Source: Engelhardtia mirabilis (GTDB lineage Bacteria > Planctomycetota > UBA1135 > GCA-002686595). From it: a stretch of 64,000 bases of DNA. The stretch covers positions 4,526,001 through 4,590,000 of the forward strand of contig CP036296.1 in assembly GCA_007751255.1 (NCBI GenBank), read 5' to 3'. The notes beneath the pieces were generated by a model, which worked only from the letters and a program-made list of their open reading frames with translations, did no database searches and had not been told where the DNA came from. Below are positions 45,396-54,533 of this stretch, in pieces; the first letter of the stretch is position 1, and every line of letters begins with the position of its first letter. Position numbers and translations under genes: made by a program.

Positions 45396-46079
45396 ATGGG
45401 TTGGAAGAGACTGGCCAGCGTCTGCATCGCGGCGTGCATCTGTGTGATTTTTGTGTTCTGGCCGCGCGCCGCGCAGCCCCATCGCGCCGCGGACTCACCA
45501 ACGGATTCCGTCGCGGCGCTGGGCCCGAGTACCTCTGGCGAGCAGGCTTTCTCGGCTCACGGCCCGTCAGAGCGCCAACTGCTTCCGCGTGACGAGGGTC
45601 AGCGGGAAATCGTGCAACACGGTGGGAACGCGCGGGCAGAACCGGGCCCAGTCGTCGCCCCATCGACCGTAGCGAACAAGGTCGGCGGCGAAGACGTGGC
45701 CCGCGGCCCCATTCGGGCCCCCATCTTCGACGAAGGCCAAGCCGTGATCTTTGGGCCGACGGGGCTTGTGCTCGTCGAGGGCCCCTACACCGGCCCCCCG
45801 GTGCCCGACGCCCGCGACTACGACGACCTCGACAAGCAGCACATCAACGGCACCTGGTACGAGTATTCGGACTCGGGCGTCTTGCTCGTCGTCACCGACT
45901 ATCGACGCGGCGTCGCGAACGGCTACGGCGAGGCCTTCTACGAAGACGGCTCCCGCCGCGGGCAGGGTTGGCAAGTGAACGGGATTTTCCACGGTCAATG
46001 CACCTTCTGGCACGAGGACGGAACCCTCGACACCGACCGGACGGGCTTGTACCAGTATGGCGAGAAGGTGTCCGAATGA
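45396..46079 (+). CDS. Exported protein with MORN/YwqK-like repeats
   Basis: The protein has 227 residues from ATG 45396 (an upstream GTG at 45351 would overlap the previous gene). An N-terminal helix (VCIAACICVIFVFW) is a signal anchor. The C-terminal 80 residues have repeats of the form INGTWYEYSDSGVLLVVTDYRRGVANG and YEDGSRRGQG...WHEDGTLD, i.e. MORN-type or YwqK-like repeats, each ending G-x-Y/W-x-E/D-D/S-G. Such repeats form beta-hairpin sheets in exported or membrane-bound proteins. The stop overlaps the next gene's ATG (ATGA), so the pair is cotranslated. Confidence 0.68.
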   Translation: MGWKRLASVCIAACICVIFVFWPRAAQPHRAADSPTDSVAALGPSTSGEQAFSAHGPSERQLLPRDEGQREIVQHGGNARAEPGPVVAPSTVANKVGGEDVARGPIRAPIFDEGQAVIFGPTGLVLVEGPYTGPPVPDARDYDDLDKQHINGTWYEYSDSGVLLVVTDYRRGVANGYGEAFYEDGSRRGQGWQVNGIFHGQCTFWHEDGTLDTDRTGLYQYGEKVSE

Positions 46080-46606
46080 GGGCTGCAAGTGCCGTCGTCC
46101 TCGGCGGCGTGCTCGGTCTCTCGATCGGCTGGTTCTCGGGCCACAATCACAGTGCGGCCACCCTCCGGCTCCCGGAGGTCGTCGCGACAGATTCGCTGGA
46201 GGCCGTGAACGCGGGAGGATTGCGGGTCGCGGTCGACGCGCATTGGATGACCGATATCGTCGCGCGTGCCCGATCGCGTCCAACGGAGAGCTTGCGCGCG
46301 GACGTGGCGGCACTGCGGTCCTATCTCGAGGACGAGGCGAGCCGAGAGCTCGACCGGCTCCACGTCCTGGGAGACTCGCACCTCTTGGCCCATGCCGACA
46401 AGTCGGGAGACTTGCCTCGGATCATCGAGGCCCAGCGAAGGGTGTTCGACGGTCTGCCGGAACTCGTCGAGGCCCGTGCGGTGCGCGCGGCCGACGGCAC
46501 GGCGGAGTACCGCCTGGCAGTCCTGGACCGCGCCCGCTACGGACCGCTATGGGACGTCGCACTCGAACTCCGGCTTCTCGAATCGGTGCTCGACGAGCGG
46601 CCCTGA
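46076..46606 (+). CDS. Small membrane-anchored protein of unknown function
   Basis: The protein has 176 residues from ATG 46076, inside the previous gene's last codons (ATGA overlap). An N-terminal hydrophobic helix (ASAVVLGGVLGLSIGWFSG) precedes a mostly helical, charged domain (DIVARARSRPTESLRADVAALRSYLEDEASRELDRLHVLG...). No recognised family. Its coupling to the MORN-repeat gene suggests that the two proteins act together. Confidence 0.62.
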   Translation: MRAASAVVLGGVLGLSIGWFSGHNHSAATLRLPEVVATDSLEAVNAGGLRVAVDAHWMTDIVARARSRPTESLRADVAALRSYLEDEASRELDRLHVLGDSHLLAHADKSGDLPRIIEAQRRVFDGLPELVEARAVRAADGTAEYRLAVLDRARYGPLWDVALELRLLESVLDERP

Positions 46607-47240
46607 TCAGCGGTCCCGACGTGCGACGTGACCGGGCTCGGATCCGTTCGAGTTCGTGTTGCGGTAGGTCGAGCCGACCCGAGCGAATTGGATTCGTCCG
46701 GCCTGCGGTCGCGAAAGTCGGCGCGACGGCGCTCGGTGGCGGCCGCCTCGATCGCATGTGCGGTCGAGCCTTCGGCAGCCGACGCCTCGGTGAGCCCGGG
46801 AGGATCTTCGCGGATCGTCTCGCCGCGCGTGAAACACGAGCGTTGACTCACGACATGAGAACTGGCGACAGCGAGGGCACAGTCGCTGCGCCGTCGAGGA
46901 GTGAGAGGGCGTAGAAGGACAGGGTCGAGCCGTTGGTTTCCCCCTTACGGCAGGTGGCGCCCCACTCGTGAAGCATCTCGCGCGCGGCCGCGCCCAGCAC
47001 CGAGACCTGGGCGCGCGGGTTTGGGCACCCGCGGGCGACAGGTGCGACGCCGCCGGCCGCTAGCAGGTCCTCAACGGTGGCGACGATCGGCGGAAGGGCA
47101 ATGCTGAATCAACAGCTGGGCCGAATCGGCGCAGCTCGCCCTCGCTCAGGACCGCGACCAACGCCGCGGGGGCCGCCCTCGGAGGCAATGCGAGCATTCC
47201 CTGGATAGGCTTGACGCCCGTCGTCGCACAACCGCCGAAT
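46607..47240. other. Intergenic region with residual TPR pseudogene sequence
   Basis: 46607-47150 contains no recognised gene on either strand. From about 47155 to 47240 the minus strand resembles the middle of the full-length TPR gene (a PIQGMLA block equals its TIQGMLA) but is frame-shifted, showing that the truncated TPR copy once extended further. Confidence 0.6.
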
Positions 47241-48077
47241 CTACGCCTCCGGGACCCGACCAGTCTGCAGTGCCACCAGAGCCTCGCCCAGCTCCGCACC
47301 GCGGCCCACGTGCAGGTCCTCGAGCTCGTCGACCCAGGGGTCGTACCAATCGTGGAAGGCCTCGCCGTCGGGCCGGACGCGCTCGGCGTCCTCGGGGCGG
47401 CCGAGCTCCGCCAGGGCCCGGGCGAGGAGCAGCCGCGCGTAGGGTCGCTCGAGCAAACCCGGGGGCGCCGACTCCAGGGCCGCCCGGGCCGCCGCGGGCT
47501 CGCCCGCGTCGAGCTCGATGCGCGCGCGCGCCAGGTAGCAACTCGCGTCGGCGGGATCGGCGGCCAGGGCCCGCTCCAGAGCCGCACGCGCGCCCTCCAG
47601 GTCGCCGAGCTCCCCCAACCACAGGGCCAGGCGCCAGTGGCCCGGGGCGCGGTCGGGCGCCAGGTCGATCGCCCGGCGCAATTGCTCGACGGCGGCCTCC
47701 AGCTCCCCGAGTTCGTAGCGGCAGCGCGCCAGGTGGAAGGCCGCGCGGGCGTTGTGGGGATCGCGCTCGAGCAGCAGGCGGTAGGCCTCGGCCGCCTGGG
47801 CCGGCAGCGCGTGGGCGTCAAGCAGCATCCCCAGGCGCAACATCGAGCCCGGACTCGGAGCGCTGCTCGTCAGGACGTCGCCGCGCGCCTCGCGCAGGGC
47901 CGTTGCCAGATCGGCGTCCAAGCGCTCGAGCAGCTCGTCGCTCGGCGGCCAGGCCCGCTCGGCGGGCGGGCTCGGGTCACCCCTGGGCTCGGAGCCGCCA
48001 CCACAGGCCGCCAGGGCGACGAGGGCGAGCCACGCCAGCGTCCGGCTGACGAGTCGGGGCAGGGAGACGGCGCGCAT
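47241..48077 (-). pseudogene. Truncated TPR lipoprotein (second copy)
   Basis: The frame has 278 residues from ATG 48077 and begins with the same lipoprotein signal as the copy at 41794-43035 (one residue changed). It follows the same repeats to ...GEALVALQTG, then hits a premature stop (VPEA). The remaining 135 residues survive only as frame-shifted remnants down to about 47155. The open part is intact and could still make a shortened lipoprotein. No CRTAC1-type partner follows it. Confidence 0.8.
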
Positions 48078-48548
48078 CGGCCGGGCAGTGTAGCGGCCGC
48101 CGACTCCGATCCCCGCGCCAGGTGAGTGCGCCCCCGGACCCCGAGCGAGCTGGCGACAAGACACCGGCGCCGAGAGGAAAGTGCGCTGCGAGGGGGCAAG
48201 AAGCACCGGTCGCCGCCGGGCCCGGGGGAAGCACTCTCCCCCAGTGGCCGCCGGCGCCGGTCCATTACAGGAATTCCCCCAGCGCGCGAGTGGGCCGCCC
48301 ATCCCACTCGGGACGAGCGGCCTGGGCCGACTAGAGCTCGGCGGCGAGCCGTCTCAGCGATTCGCGGTCGCCTGGATCCGCGACCGGTCCGATCAGCCCG
48401 ATCCCAGCTGCCGCCTCCTGGATCGACTCCCCGCAGCCGCGGCTTCACGCTCCGTCGAGGGCAGTTCGCAGTGGAAGTTGCTGCCAGCGGGGCGAAGGGC
48501 CGTCCCTGCGACGTGCGGGGCGCGAGCCCTGGTGACCGCCGGAGCCTG
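48078..48548. other. Spacer containing a duplicated promoter-region sequence
   Basis: The part next to the TPR start (about 48078-48260) is clearly homologous to 43036-43180 in front of the other TPR gene, e.g. the shared gtgagtgcgcccccggaccc and cccagtggccgccggcgc. The rest, up to the FG-GAP stop at 48549, shows no gene. Confidence 0.6.
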
Positions 48549-50648
48549 CTACTGCGTGATGACCTCGAGTCCCTGGGTGCTCGAGAGCAGGTTCCCGCCG
48601 ATCCCGTCGAGCCCGAAGCCCTGAGCGTAGACCGAAACGCCGGTCGGCAGGCCGGACCCGATCGGGATCTCGACCGCCGCCTGGCCGGCGGCATTGGCCG
48701 TGCCGTCGAAGTCCGCGAGCACGTTCCCGCCCACGTTCAGGGTCGCCAGCCCGGGCAGGGGCAGGGGCGACGCCAGGGCCGCGTCGGTCACGAACAGCAG
48801 CCAGCCAGAACTCGGGCTCAGGCCGTCGAGGGTCAGGAAGAGCGAGCTGTCGCTGGTCGCCGTGGATGCCGCGTCGAGGGTCGGCACTCCGCTGGCCCCG
48901 GCTACGCCGGCACCGAAGCTGGCCTTGAAAGCCGGACCGAAGGTGGCCACGTAGGTCTGGTCCGCCGAGGTCCCCAGGTTGCCGTACTCGTCCGAGGAGT
49001 GGATGCGGTATGCCACGTTGCCTACCAGGTTCGACGGCAGAAGGCCGCGGAAGATCTGGCCCTGTGAGCTCATCATCGGGCGGCTGGTCAGCGTCACGCC
49101 GTCGACGTCGAACTCGATCGAAGTCGGGTTGTACCAGGTGATGTAGTAGGGCGCGTTGTCGTAGACCTGAGCGCGCACGGGGAAAGTGCCGGGCGCCGCG
49201 GTGCGATCGCCCAAGTTCTCCACGTGCGGAATGTAGGGAGCGTGGGTGTCGGGCACCTGGGTGCCGTTGATCAGCGTGCGGTTGGCCGAGAAGGAGTCCT
49301 CCGCCACGATCAGGTCGTAGTCGCCATCCTTGTCGATGTCCGCGGCGTCTGCGTCGAGCGACGAAGCGCCGCCCGGCGTCGACTGGACCAGGGTCATGAA
49401 GCCGTTCCCGTCGTTGGAATAGAGCTTGTCGTTGCCCGAGAAGTTGGCGACGAACAGGTCCAGATCGCCGTCGTTGTCGAAGTCGAGGAAGTCGCCCTCG
49501 TTGTCGTCGGCGTTCGAGCCCTGCAGGTTGGTCTCCAGGTTCGCGAACAGCCCCGAGCCGTTGTTGCGGAAGGTCTTGTCGCTGAAGCCGTTCCAGTTCA
49601 GGCCGTAGATGTCGAGATCACCGTCGCCGTCGAGGTCCCCCATCTCCTGCTCGTAGTTGCCGCCACCCGTGGCCCAGTTGTTCGGGAAGGCGCGACCGGT
49701 GATGTCGCGGAACCCCAACACGCCGCCGTTCTCCTCGAGGCGGTTCTCGAACAGGCGCGGCTCCTCTTGGCGCGCGCCGTGGAGGATGTCGAGATCGAAG
49801 TCACCGTCGATGTCGCCCACGTCGATGTCGAGGGCAGTGCTGGCCACGTCCGCGAACTGCCCCAGGAAGTTGATGGTGTTCGCCTGCTGGGTGCCCTGGG
49901 CCCAGATGGCCGGGTTGCCATTCGAGATGAGGTTGCCGGTCAACTGGAAACCGCTCGGGTTGAACTCCTTGAAATGGCCGCCGCCATCGTTGAGGAAGAT
50001 CCGCGTCGGAACCTGCCCGCCGAACGCTCCTCCGTAGGAGGAGTGCACCAGATCGAGGTCGCCGTCGTTGTCCAGGTCACCGAAGTCGCAGTCGCAGGAC
50101 CAGTCGATGAAGGTGCCGCCGCTCAGCAGTGCGGTCGCGATCGACGACCCGTTGACGCCCAGATCGATCCAGCGGGACGAAGTCTCGTCGGTGTAGAAGC
50201 CGAGCGTCCCGCCCTGCTCTCCACCGTTGTTGACCCACCACTTGTTGCCCTGATTCGAGAGCTGTGCGGTGTTGGAGACGTAGATGTCCAGGTCTCCGTC
50301 GTTGTCGATGTCCGCGAACTCGATGTCGCGGCTGTCGTCCGACTCGGCGGGCAGGCGTGCGCCGGTCTCGTCCGAGAAGGTCCCGATGGTCCCGGCCTGG
50401 AGGCCGCCCTTGTTGATCCAGATGCGGTTCTGGTCGTTCCCGTTGTCACCCCCGTCGGCGAAGATCGCGTCCCAGTCACCGTCCTGGTCGACGTCGCCGA
50501 AGTCGACGTTCTCGGTCGAGGACGCGATCCCCGGCCCCGTCGGATTGCCTGAGTTGTCGGAGGTGAGTTGAGCGCTGGCGTCGGAACCGAGGGTCAGCCA
50601 AGCGGCGGCGCTGGCGGCGGTCCAGGCGAGGATCGGTGAGTTCTTCAT
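48549..50648 (-). CDS. Secreted FG-GAP/VCBS repeat protein, paralogue A
   Basis: The protein has 699 residues from ATG 50648. A signal peptide (MKNSPILAWTAASAAAWLTLGSDASA) is followed by about eight FG-GAP/VCBS blades with calcium-binding DxDxDG loops (GDVDQDGDWDAIF, ADIDNDGDLDIY, CDFGDLDNDGDLDLVH, GDIDGDFDLDILH, GDLDGDGDLDIYG, DFDNDGDLDLF, ADIDKDGDYDLIV). An Ig-like beta domain follows (about 505-595, containing RAQVYDNAPYYITWYNPTS), then the shared C-terminal module with VSVYAQGFG. It is about 75 percent similar by eye to the neighbour at 51176-53281. Extracellular adhesion or ligand binding is inferred; no catalytic motif is seen. Confidence 0.87.
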   Translation of the reverse strand: MKNSPILAWTAASAAAWLTLGSDASAQLTSDNSGNPTGPGIASSTENVDFGDVDQDGDWDAIFADGGDNGNDQNRIWINKGGLQAGTIGTFSDETGARLPAESDDSRDIEFADIDNDGDLDIYVSNTAQLSNQGNKWWVNNGGEQGGTLGFYTDETSSRWIDLGVNGSSIATALLSGGTFIDWSCDCDFGDLDNDGDLDLVHSSYGGAFGGQVPTRIFLNDGGGHFKEFNPSGFQLTGNLISNGNPAIWAQGTQQANTINFLGQFADVASTALDIDVGDIDGDFDLDILHGARQEEPRLFENRLEENGGVLGFRDITGRAFPNNWATGGGNYEQEMGDLDGDGDLDIYGLNWNGFSDKTFRNNGSGLFANLETNLQGSNADDNEGDFLDFDNDGDLDLFVANFSGNDKLYSNDGNGFMTLVQSTPGGASSLDADAADIDKDGDYDLIVAEDSFSANRTLINGTQVPDTHAPYIPHVENLGDRTAAPGTFPVRAQVYDNAPYYITWYNPTSIEFDVDGVTLTSRPMMSSQGQIFRGLLPSNLVGNVAYRIHSSDEYGNLGTSADQTYVATFGPAFKASFGAGVAGASGVPTLDAASTATSDSSLFLTLDGLSPSSGWLLFVTDAALASPLPLPGLATLNVGGNVLADFDGTANAAGQAAVEIPIGSGLPTGVSVYAQGFGLDGIGGNLLSSTQGLEVITQ

Positions 50649-51175
50649 CGGGGGTCGGGTCGCGTGCAGGGGGGGCGATAGGCCGAGGCAAACGGGGTGG
50701 ATGGCCCGGCTACCACGGCGACAAGGGGCTGGCGACCGGCTCGATGGCCGATCGACGGCTGACTGCCACCCTAGCTTGACGCTCTGCGATCAGCGGGCGA
50801 GGCGTGCCCACCGCCGCCGACTCAGCTCGTCGCACGCCGAGGCTGCATGCCGAAGAACTCGCCCAAGAGGACGTGAATCGCCGATCCGGCGCCAAGGGGT
50901 CGAGCACGCGAACCTCGGCCCCGTCATGTTGCGCTCATCTGAGAGATCGCGATTGCGCCCCGATCGTCTCTTCGCGGTCGCCGACGGATTCGACCTGCGA
51001 CAGACTCGGCTCGAGGGTCAACAGGCCCGAACGGCAGGAGGCCGGGCTCCGAAGAGCCCGGCCTCCGCCGGTGCTGGATCGCCGAGGCGAGTCCAGCCGG
51101 TCTGTCCGGTCGGCTGACCGTCGTGCCCGGCCCGGAGCCGGACGCGACGTCCTAGTCGACCGTCACCAGGCTAGA
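50649..51175. other. Intergenic region with terminator, no gene
   Basis: There are 527 bases between the two FG-GAP genes. Apart from the strong hairpin at 51037-51066 I see no gene, RNA or repeat; the short plus-strand frames are poor in composition. Promoter signals for paralogue A presumably lie near 50660-50750. Confidence 0.5.
51037..51066 (-). terminator. Hairpin with UUCG loop after FG-GAP paralogue B
   Basis: A 13-bp perfect stem ggaggccgggctc / gagcccggcctcc encloses a four-base loop. Read on the minus strand the loop is TTCG closed by a C-G pair, the extra-stable C(UUCG)G tetraloop. It lies 110 bases beyond the stop of the minus-strand gene, where a terminator is expected. No long T-run follows. 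Confidence 0.75.
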
Positions 51176-53281
51176 TCACTGCGTGATGATCTCGAGGCCG
51201 TTCGACGTCGAGACGATGTTACCGCCGGTGCCGTCGGTGCCGAAGGCCTGCGAGAAGACCGAGATGCCGGCCGGCACCGTGGGGCCGACGGGGATCTTGA
51301 CCACGACTTCGTTGCCCGCAGCGGCCGAGCCGGAGAAGAGCGCGAGAACCGAACCGGTGACGTTGAGGTTACCGATGCCGGGCAGGAACAGCGGGCTCGC
51401 CAGCTTGGCGTCGGTCAGGTACAGGAAGTAGCTGGCGCCGGCCGTGATGTTGGTGGCGGTCAGGTACAGGTCCGAGCCAGCGAAGGCGACGGACGCCGCG
51501 TTGAGGCTCGGGACACCGCTGGTGCCGGCGGTGCCGGCGCCGAAGGCGCCGCCGATGCCGAGACCGGTCGAACCGACGTAGCTCTCGTCAGCCGAGGTGC
51601 CGGTGTTGCCGTACTCGTCCGAGGAGCGGACGCGGTAGGTGACGTTGCCGACGAGGTTCTCGGGGAGCAGACCACGGAAGATCTGACCCTGCGAGCTCAT
51701 CATCGAGCGGCTCTCGAGGGTGACGCCGTTGACGTCGAACTCGATGAAGGTCGGGTTGTACCAGGTGATGTAGTACGGGGCGTTGTCGTAGACCTGGGCG
51801 CGGACCGAGAACTCGCCGGCGGCCGCGGTGCGGTTGCCGTCGTTCTCGACGCGGGGGATGTACGACGGGGTGGTGTCCGCCACGTTGGTCGTGTTGATCA
51901 GCGTGGTGTTGGGACGGTTGTTGTCCTCGGCGACGATCAGGTCGTAGTCGCCGTCCTTGTCGATGTCAGCCGCGTCGGCGTCCAGGGACGCAGCGCCGCT
52001 GGCGGAGGTCCCGGTCTGCTGGGCCAGGGTCATCGTGCCCGTGCCGTTGTTGTTGTAGAGCTTGTCGAGGCCGGAGAAGTTGGCCACGAACAGGTCGAGG
52101 TCGCCGTCGTTGTCGTAGTCGACGAAGTCGCCTTCGTTGTCGTCGGCGCCCGAGTTCGGGAGGCTGCTCTGGAGGATGGTGAAGACGCCGCTGCCGTTGT
52201 TGCGGAAGGTGCGGTCGTTGAAGCCGTTCCAGTTGAGGCCGTAGACGTCGAGGTCGCCGTCCCCGTCCATGTCGCCCATTTCCTGCTCGTAGTTGTCCCC
52301 GGTGCTGACGTAGCCAGCGGGGAACACGGCGGAGGTGACGTCGCGGAAGGCGAGGCTGCCGGTCTCCTCGAGGCGGTTCAGGAACATCCGGGGATCTTCC
52401 TGACGGGCGCCGTGGAGGAGGTCGAGGTCGAAGTCGCCGTCGATGTCACCGAGGTCGATGTCGAGCGCGGAGCTGGCGATGTCGGCCTGGGCGCCGGTGC
52501 TGTTGTTGGTGTTGGACTGCTGCGTGCCCTCGGCCCAGATGGCCGGGTTGCCGTTGGAGATCAGGTTGCCGGCGAGCTGGAAGCCGCTCGGGTTGAACTC
52601 CTTGAAGTGGCCGTCGCCGTCGTTGAGGAAGATTCGGGTCGGGACCTGCCCGCCGAACGCTCCGCCGTAGGACGAGTGCACGAGGTCGAGGTCACCGTCG
52701 TTGTCGAGGTCACCGAAGTCGCAGTCGCAGGACCAGTCGATGAAGGTGCCCGCGCCGACGAGGGCGGGGGAGATCGACGAGCCGTTGGTGCCGAGGTCGA
52801 CCCAGCGCGCGGCCGTCTCGTCGGCGAAGAAGCCGAGCGTGCCGCCCTGCTTGCCACCGTTGTTGACCCACCAGTGGTTGCCCTGGTTGGCGAGCTGAGC
52901 CGTGTTCGAGATGTAGAGGTCGATGTCCCCGTCGTTGTCGATGTCCGCGAACTCGATGTCGCGGCTGTCGTCCGACTGGTTCGGGAAGCGGGTCGAGGTC
53001 TGGTCCAGGAAGGTTCCGGGCGAACCGCTCTGGAGGCCGCCGCGGTTGATCCAGATGCGGTTCTGGTCGTTGCCGCCGTCGCCGCCGTCGGCGAAGACCG
53101 CGTCCCAGTCGCCGTCCTGGTCGACGTCGCCGAAGTCCACGTTCTCGGAGCTGGAAGCGATTCCGGCGCCGGTCGGGTTGCCCGAGTTGTTGATGGTGTA
53201 CTGGGCGCTGGCAGTGGCGCCGAGCGCCATCCACAGGGCAGCGCTGGCAGCCGTGCAGGCGAGGGTTTGCTTGCGATTCAT
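51176..53281 (-). CDS. Secreted FG-GAP/VCBS repeat protein, paralogue B
   Basis: The protein has 701 residues from ATG 53281, chosen because it opens the signal peptide (MNRKQTLACTAASAALWMALGATASA). Architecture is the same as paralogue A: about eight FG-GAP blades with DxDxDG loops including a WSCDCDFGDLDNDGDLDL block, then the Ig-like domain (RAQVYDNAPYYITWYNPTF), then the shared C-terminal module ending GISVFSQAFG...GLEIITQ. The two cysteines of WSCDCD are conserved in both. It is followed by a strong hairpin terminator. It is probably extracellular; A and B likely arose by tandem duplication. Confidence 0.88.
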   Translation of the reverse strand: MNRKQTLACTAASAALWMALGATASAQYTINNSGNPTGAGIASSSENVDFGDVDQDGDWDAVFADGGDGGNDQNRIWINRGGLQSGSPGTFLDQTSTRFPNQSDDSRDIEFADIDNDGDIDLYISNTAQLANQGNHWWVNNGGKQGGTLGFFADETAARWVDLGTNGSSISPALVGAGTFIDWSCDCDFGDLDNDGDLDLVHSSYGGAFGGQVPTRIFLNDGDGHFKEFNPSGFQLAGNLISNGNPAIWAEGTQQSNTNNSTGAQADIASSALDIDLGDIDGDFDLDLLHGARQEDPRMFLNRLEETGSLAFRDVTSAVFPAGYVSTGDNYEQEMGDMDGDGDLDVYGLNWNGFNDRTFRNNGSGVFTILQSSLPNSGADDNEGDFVDYDNDGDLDLFVANFSGLDKLYNNNGTGTMTLAQQTGTSASGAASLDADAADIDKDGDYDLIVAEDNNRPNTTLINTTNVADTTPSYIPRVENDGNRTAAAGEFSVRAQVYDNAPYYITWYNPTFIEFDVNGVTLESRSMMSSQGQIFRGLLPENLVGNVTYRVRSSDEYGNTGTSADESYVGSTGLGIGGAFGAGTAGTSGVPSLNAASVAFAGSDLYLTATNITAGASYFLYLTDAKLASPLFLPGIGNLNVTGSVLALFSGSAAAGNEVVVKIPVGPTVPAGISVFSQAFGTDGTGGNIVSTSNGLEIITQ

Positions 53282-53672
53282 GAAGGGGTCTCTCCGGGAC
53301 GAGATTGCGGCCAACGGGCCGCAACAGAGGGTTCGACGCACGGTCGTGCGATCGAGTGGGAGTGATCCGTACGTCGAGTACGTGGCACCCAGCCGCCCTT
53401 CGGCCCTGGCGGTTGGTGATCGCGAAAGTCTACGTCGCCAATCAGAACGTGCCAGCAGCCGGATCGGGGTGGTCGGCGCCGTCAAGACGACCTGAGCCGC
53501 GACAAGGTTCCCGAAACCCCAAGCAGAGGCCCACCAAGGCGCCTTGCGGGGGGGCACCGGCCCCGATCGGCGCCGGGAACCGAATGGGGCTTCGTCATGC
53601 GCTCGTCATCTAACTAGGCCCATTCACGCCCCACGCGACCGAGGCGGGTCTGATTCCCCGTCCGAGAGAACC
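53282..53672. other. Intergenic region with no recognised gene
   Basis: There are 391 bases between FG-GAP paralogue B and the BtpA gene, both transcribed leftward. The region must contain the paralogue B promoter. The open frame at 53305-53613 lacks protein-like composition. Confidence 0.45.
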
Positions 53673-54488
53673 TCAGGGCCGTCCAGCCAGGGCCGAGCAC
53701 AGGGCGGCGACCCGTTCGGGATCGACCGGCCGGTCCACACGGCCCCCCAATTTGATCGAGGTCCCCACGATGGCCGCATCGATCAGCCTCCGGTAGTCCC
53801 CCGCATTCTCGAGGCTCAGGCCCGAGCCCAGCAGCAGGGGCGCTTCCGGGCAAGCCTGGCGGACGGCCTCGAGGGCCGCCGGGTCGGCTGCCTCCCCGGT
53901 CCCCGCCCCGCTCACCACCAACCCGTCGGCGAGGCCGCGCCGGAGAGCATCGCGCGCCGCGTCAGCGATCGTGCCTCCGGCCAGGGGCTCGGCGTGCTTC
54001 ACGTGGACGTCGGCCAGGATCGCGCAGGCGAGGCCGAGTCGCGCCCGCTCGCGCAGGGTCTCGTCGGCGCGCCCCTCCAGCAGCCCCTGGTCGGCCACCG
54101 CCGCGCCACAGTGCACATTGACCCGCAGGAACTCGGCTCCGGTCGCTGCACACAGCCCCAAGGCCGCACGCGCGTCGTTGCGCAGCACGTTGACCCCCAC
54201 CGCCAGCTCGCCAACCGCCCGCTGAACCCGAGCCGTGGCCAGGGCCATGGCCGCCACGGTCTCCGGGTCGACGCGATCGCGCCGGAAGGGGATGTCGCCG
54301 AAGTTCTCGACGATGATCGCGTCCCCCCCACCCTCCGCGATGGCCAGGGCGTCGGCGACAGCGCGCTCGAGGACCAAGGGCAGGTCGCCGCCATAGCGCG
54401 GCGCGCCCGGCAGGGCCCCCAGGTGCACGACGCCGATCAGTGCCGGGTGTCGCCGGCCGCGAAGGAAATTGAGCACAGCGGGAGTCAT
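53673..54488 (-). CDS. BtpA-family TIM-barrel protein
   Basis: The protein has 271 residues. It begins near-canonically with LIGVVHLGALPGAPRYGG and has GGGDAIIVENFGDIPF, GVNVLRNDARAALGLC, FLRVNVHCGA and LLLGSGLSLENAGDYRRLIDAAIVGTSIK, a (beta/alpha)8 pattern. In cyanobacteria BtpA is needed for photosystem I accumulation; related SgcQ proteins have unclear, possibly sugar-related roles. Here photosynthesis is not suggested, so the role is open. It is cytoplasmic. It is divergent from the PhoX-like gene with only 45 bases between starts. Confidence 0.85.
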   Translation of the reverse strand: MTPAVLNFLRGRRHPALIGVVHLGALPGAPRYGGDLPLVLERAVADALAIAEGGGDAIIVENFGDIPFRRDRVDPETVAAMALATARVQRAVGELAVGVNVLRNDARAALGLCAATGAEFLRVNVHCGAAVADQGLLEGRADETLRERARLGLACAILADVHVKHAEPLAGGTIADAARDALRRGLADGLVVSGAGTGEAADPAALEAVRQACPEAPLLLGSGLSLENAGDYRRLIDAAIVGTSIKLGGRVDRPVDPERVAALCSALAGRP

Positions 54489-54533
54489 GGGCGGCCTACG
54501 TTAGCGGCCGCAACGCCCGTTCGGCAGCTATCC

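Noticed and set aside
50804-53365. 853-codon plus-strand frame opposite FG-GAP paralogue B
   Set aside because: Its Val/Asp-rich sequence is the complement of the DxDGD repeats and has no independent features.
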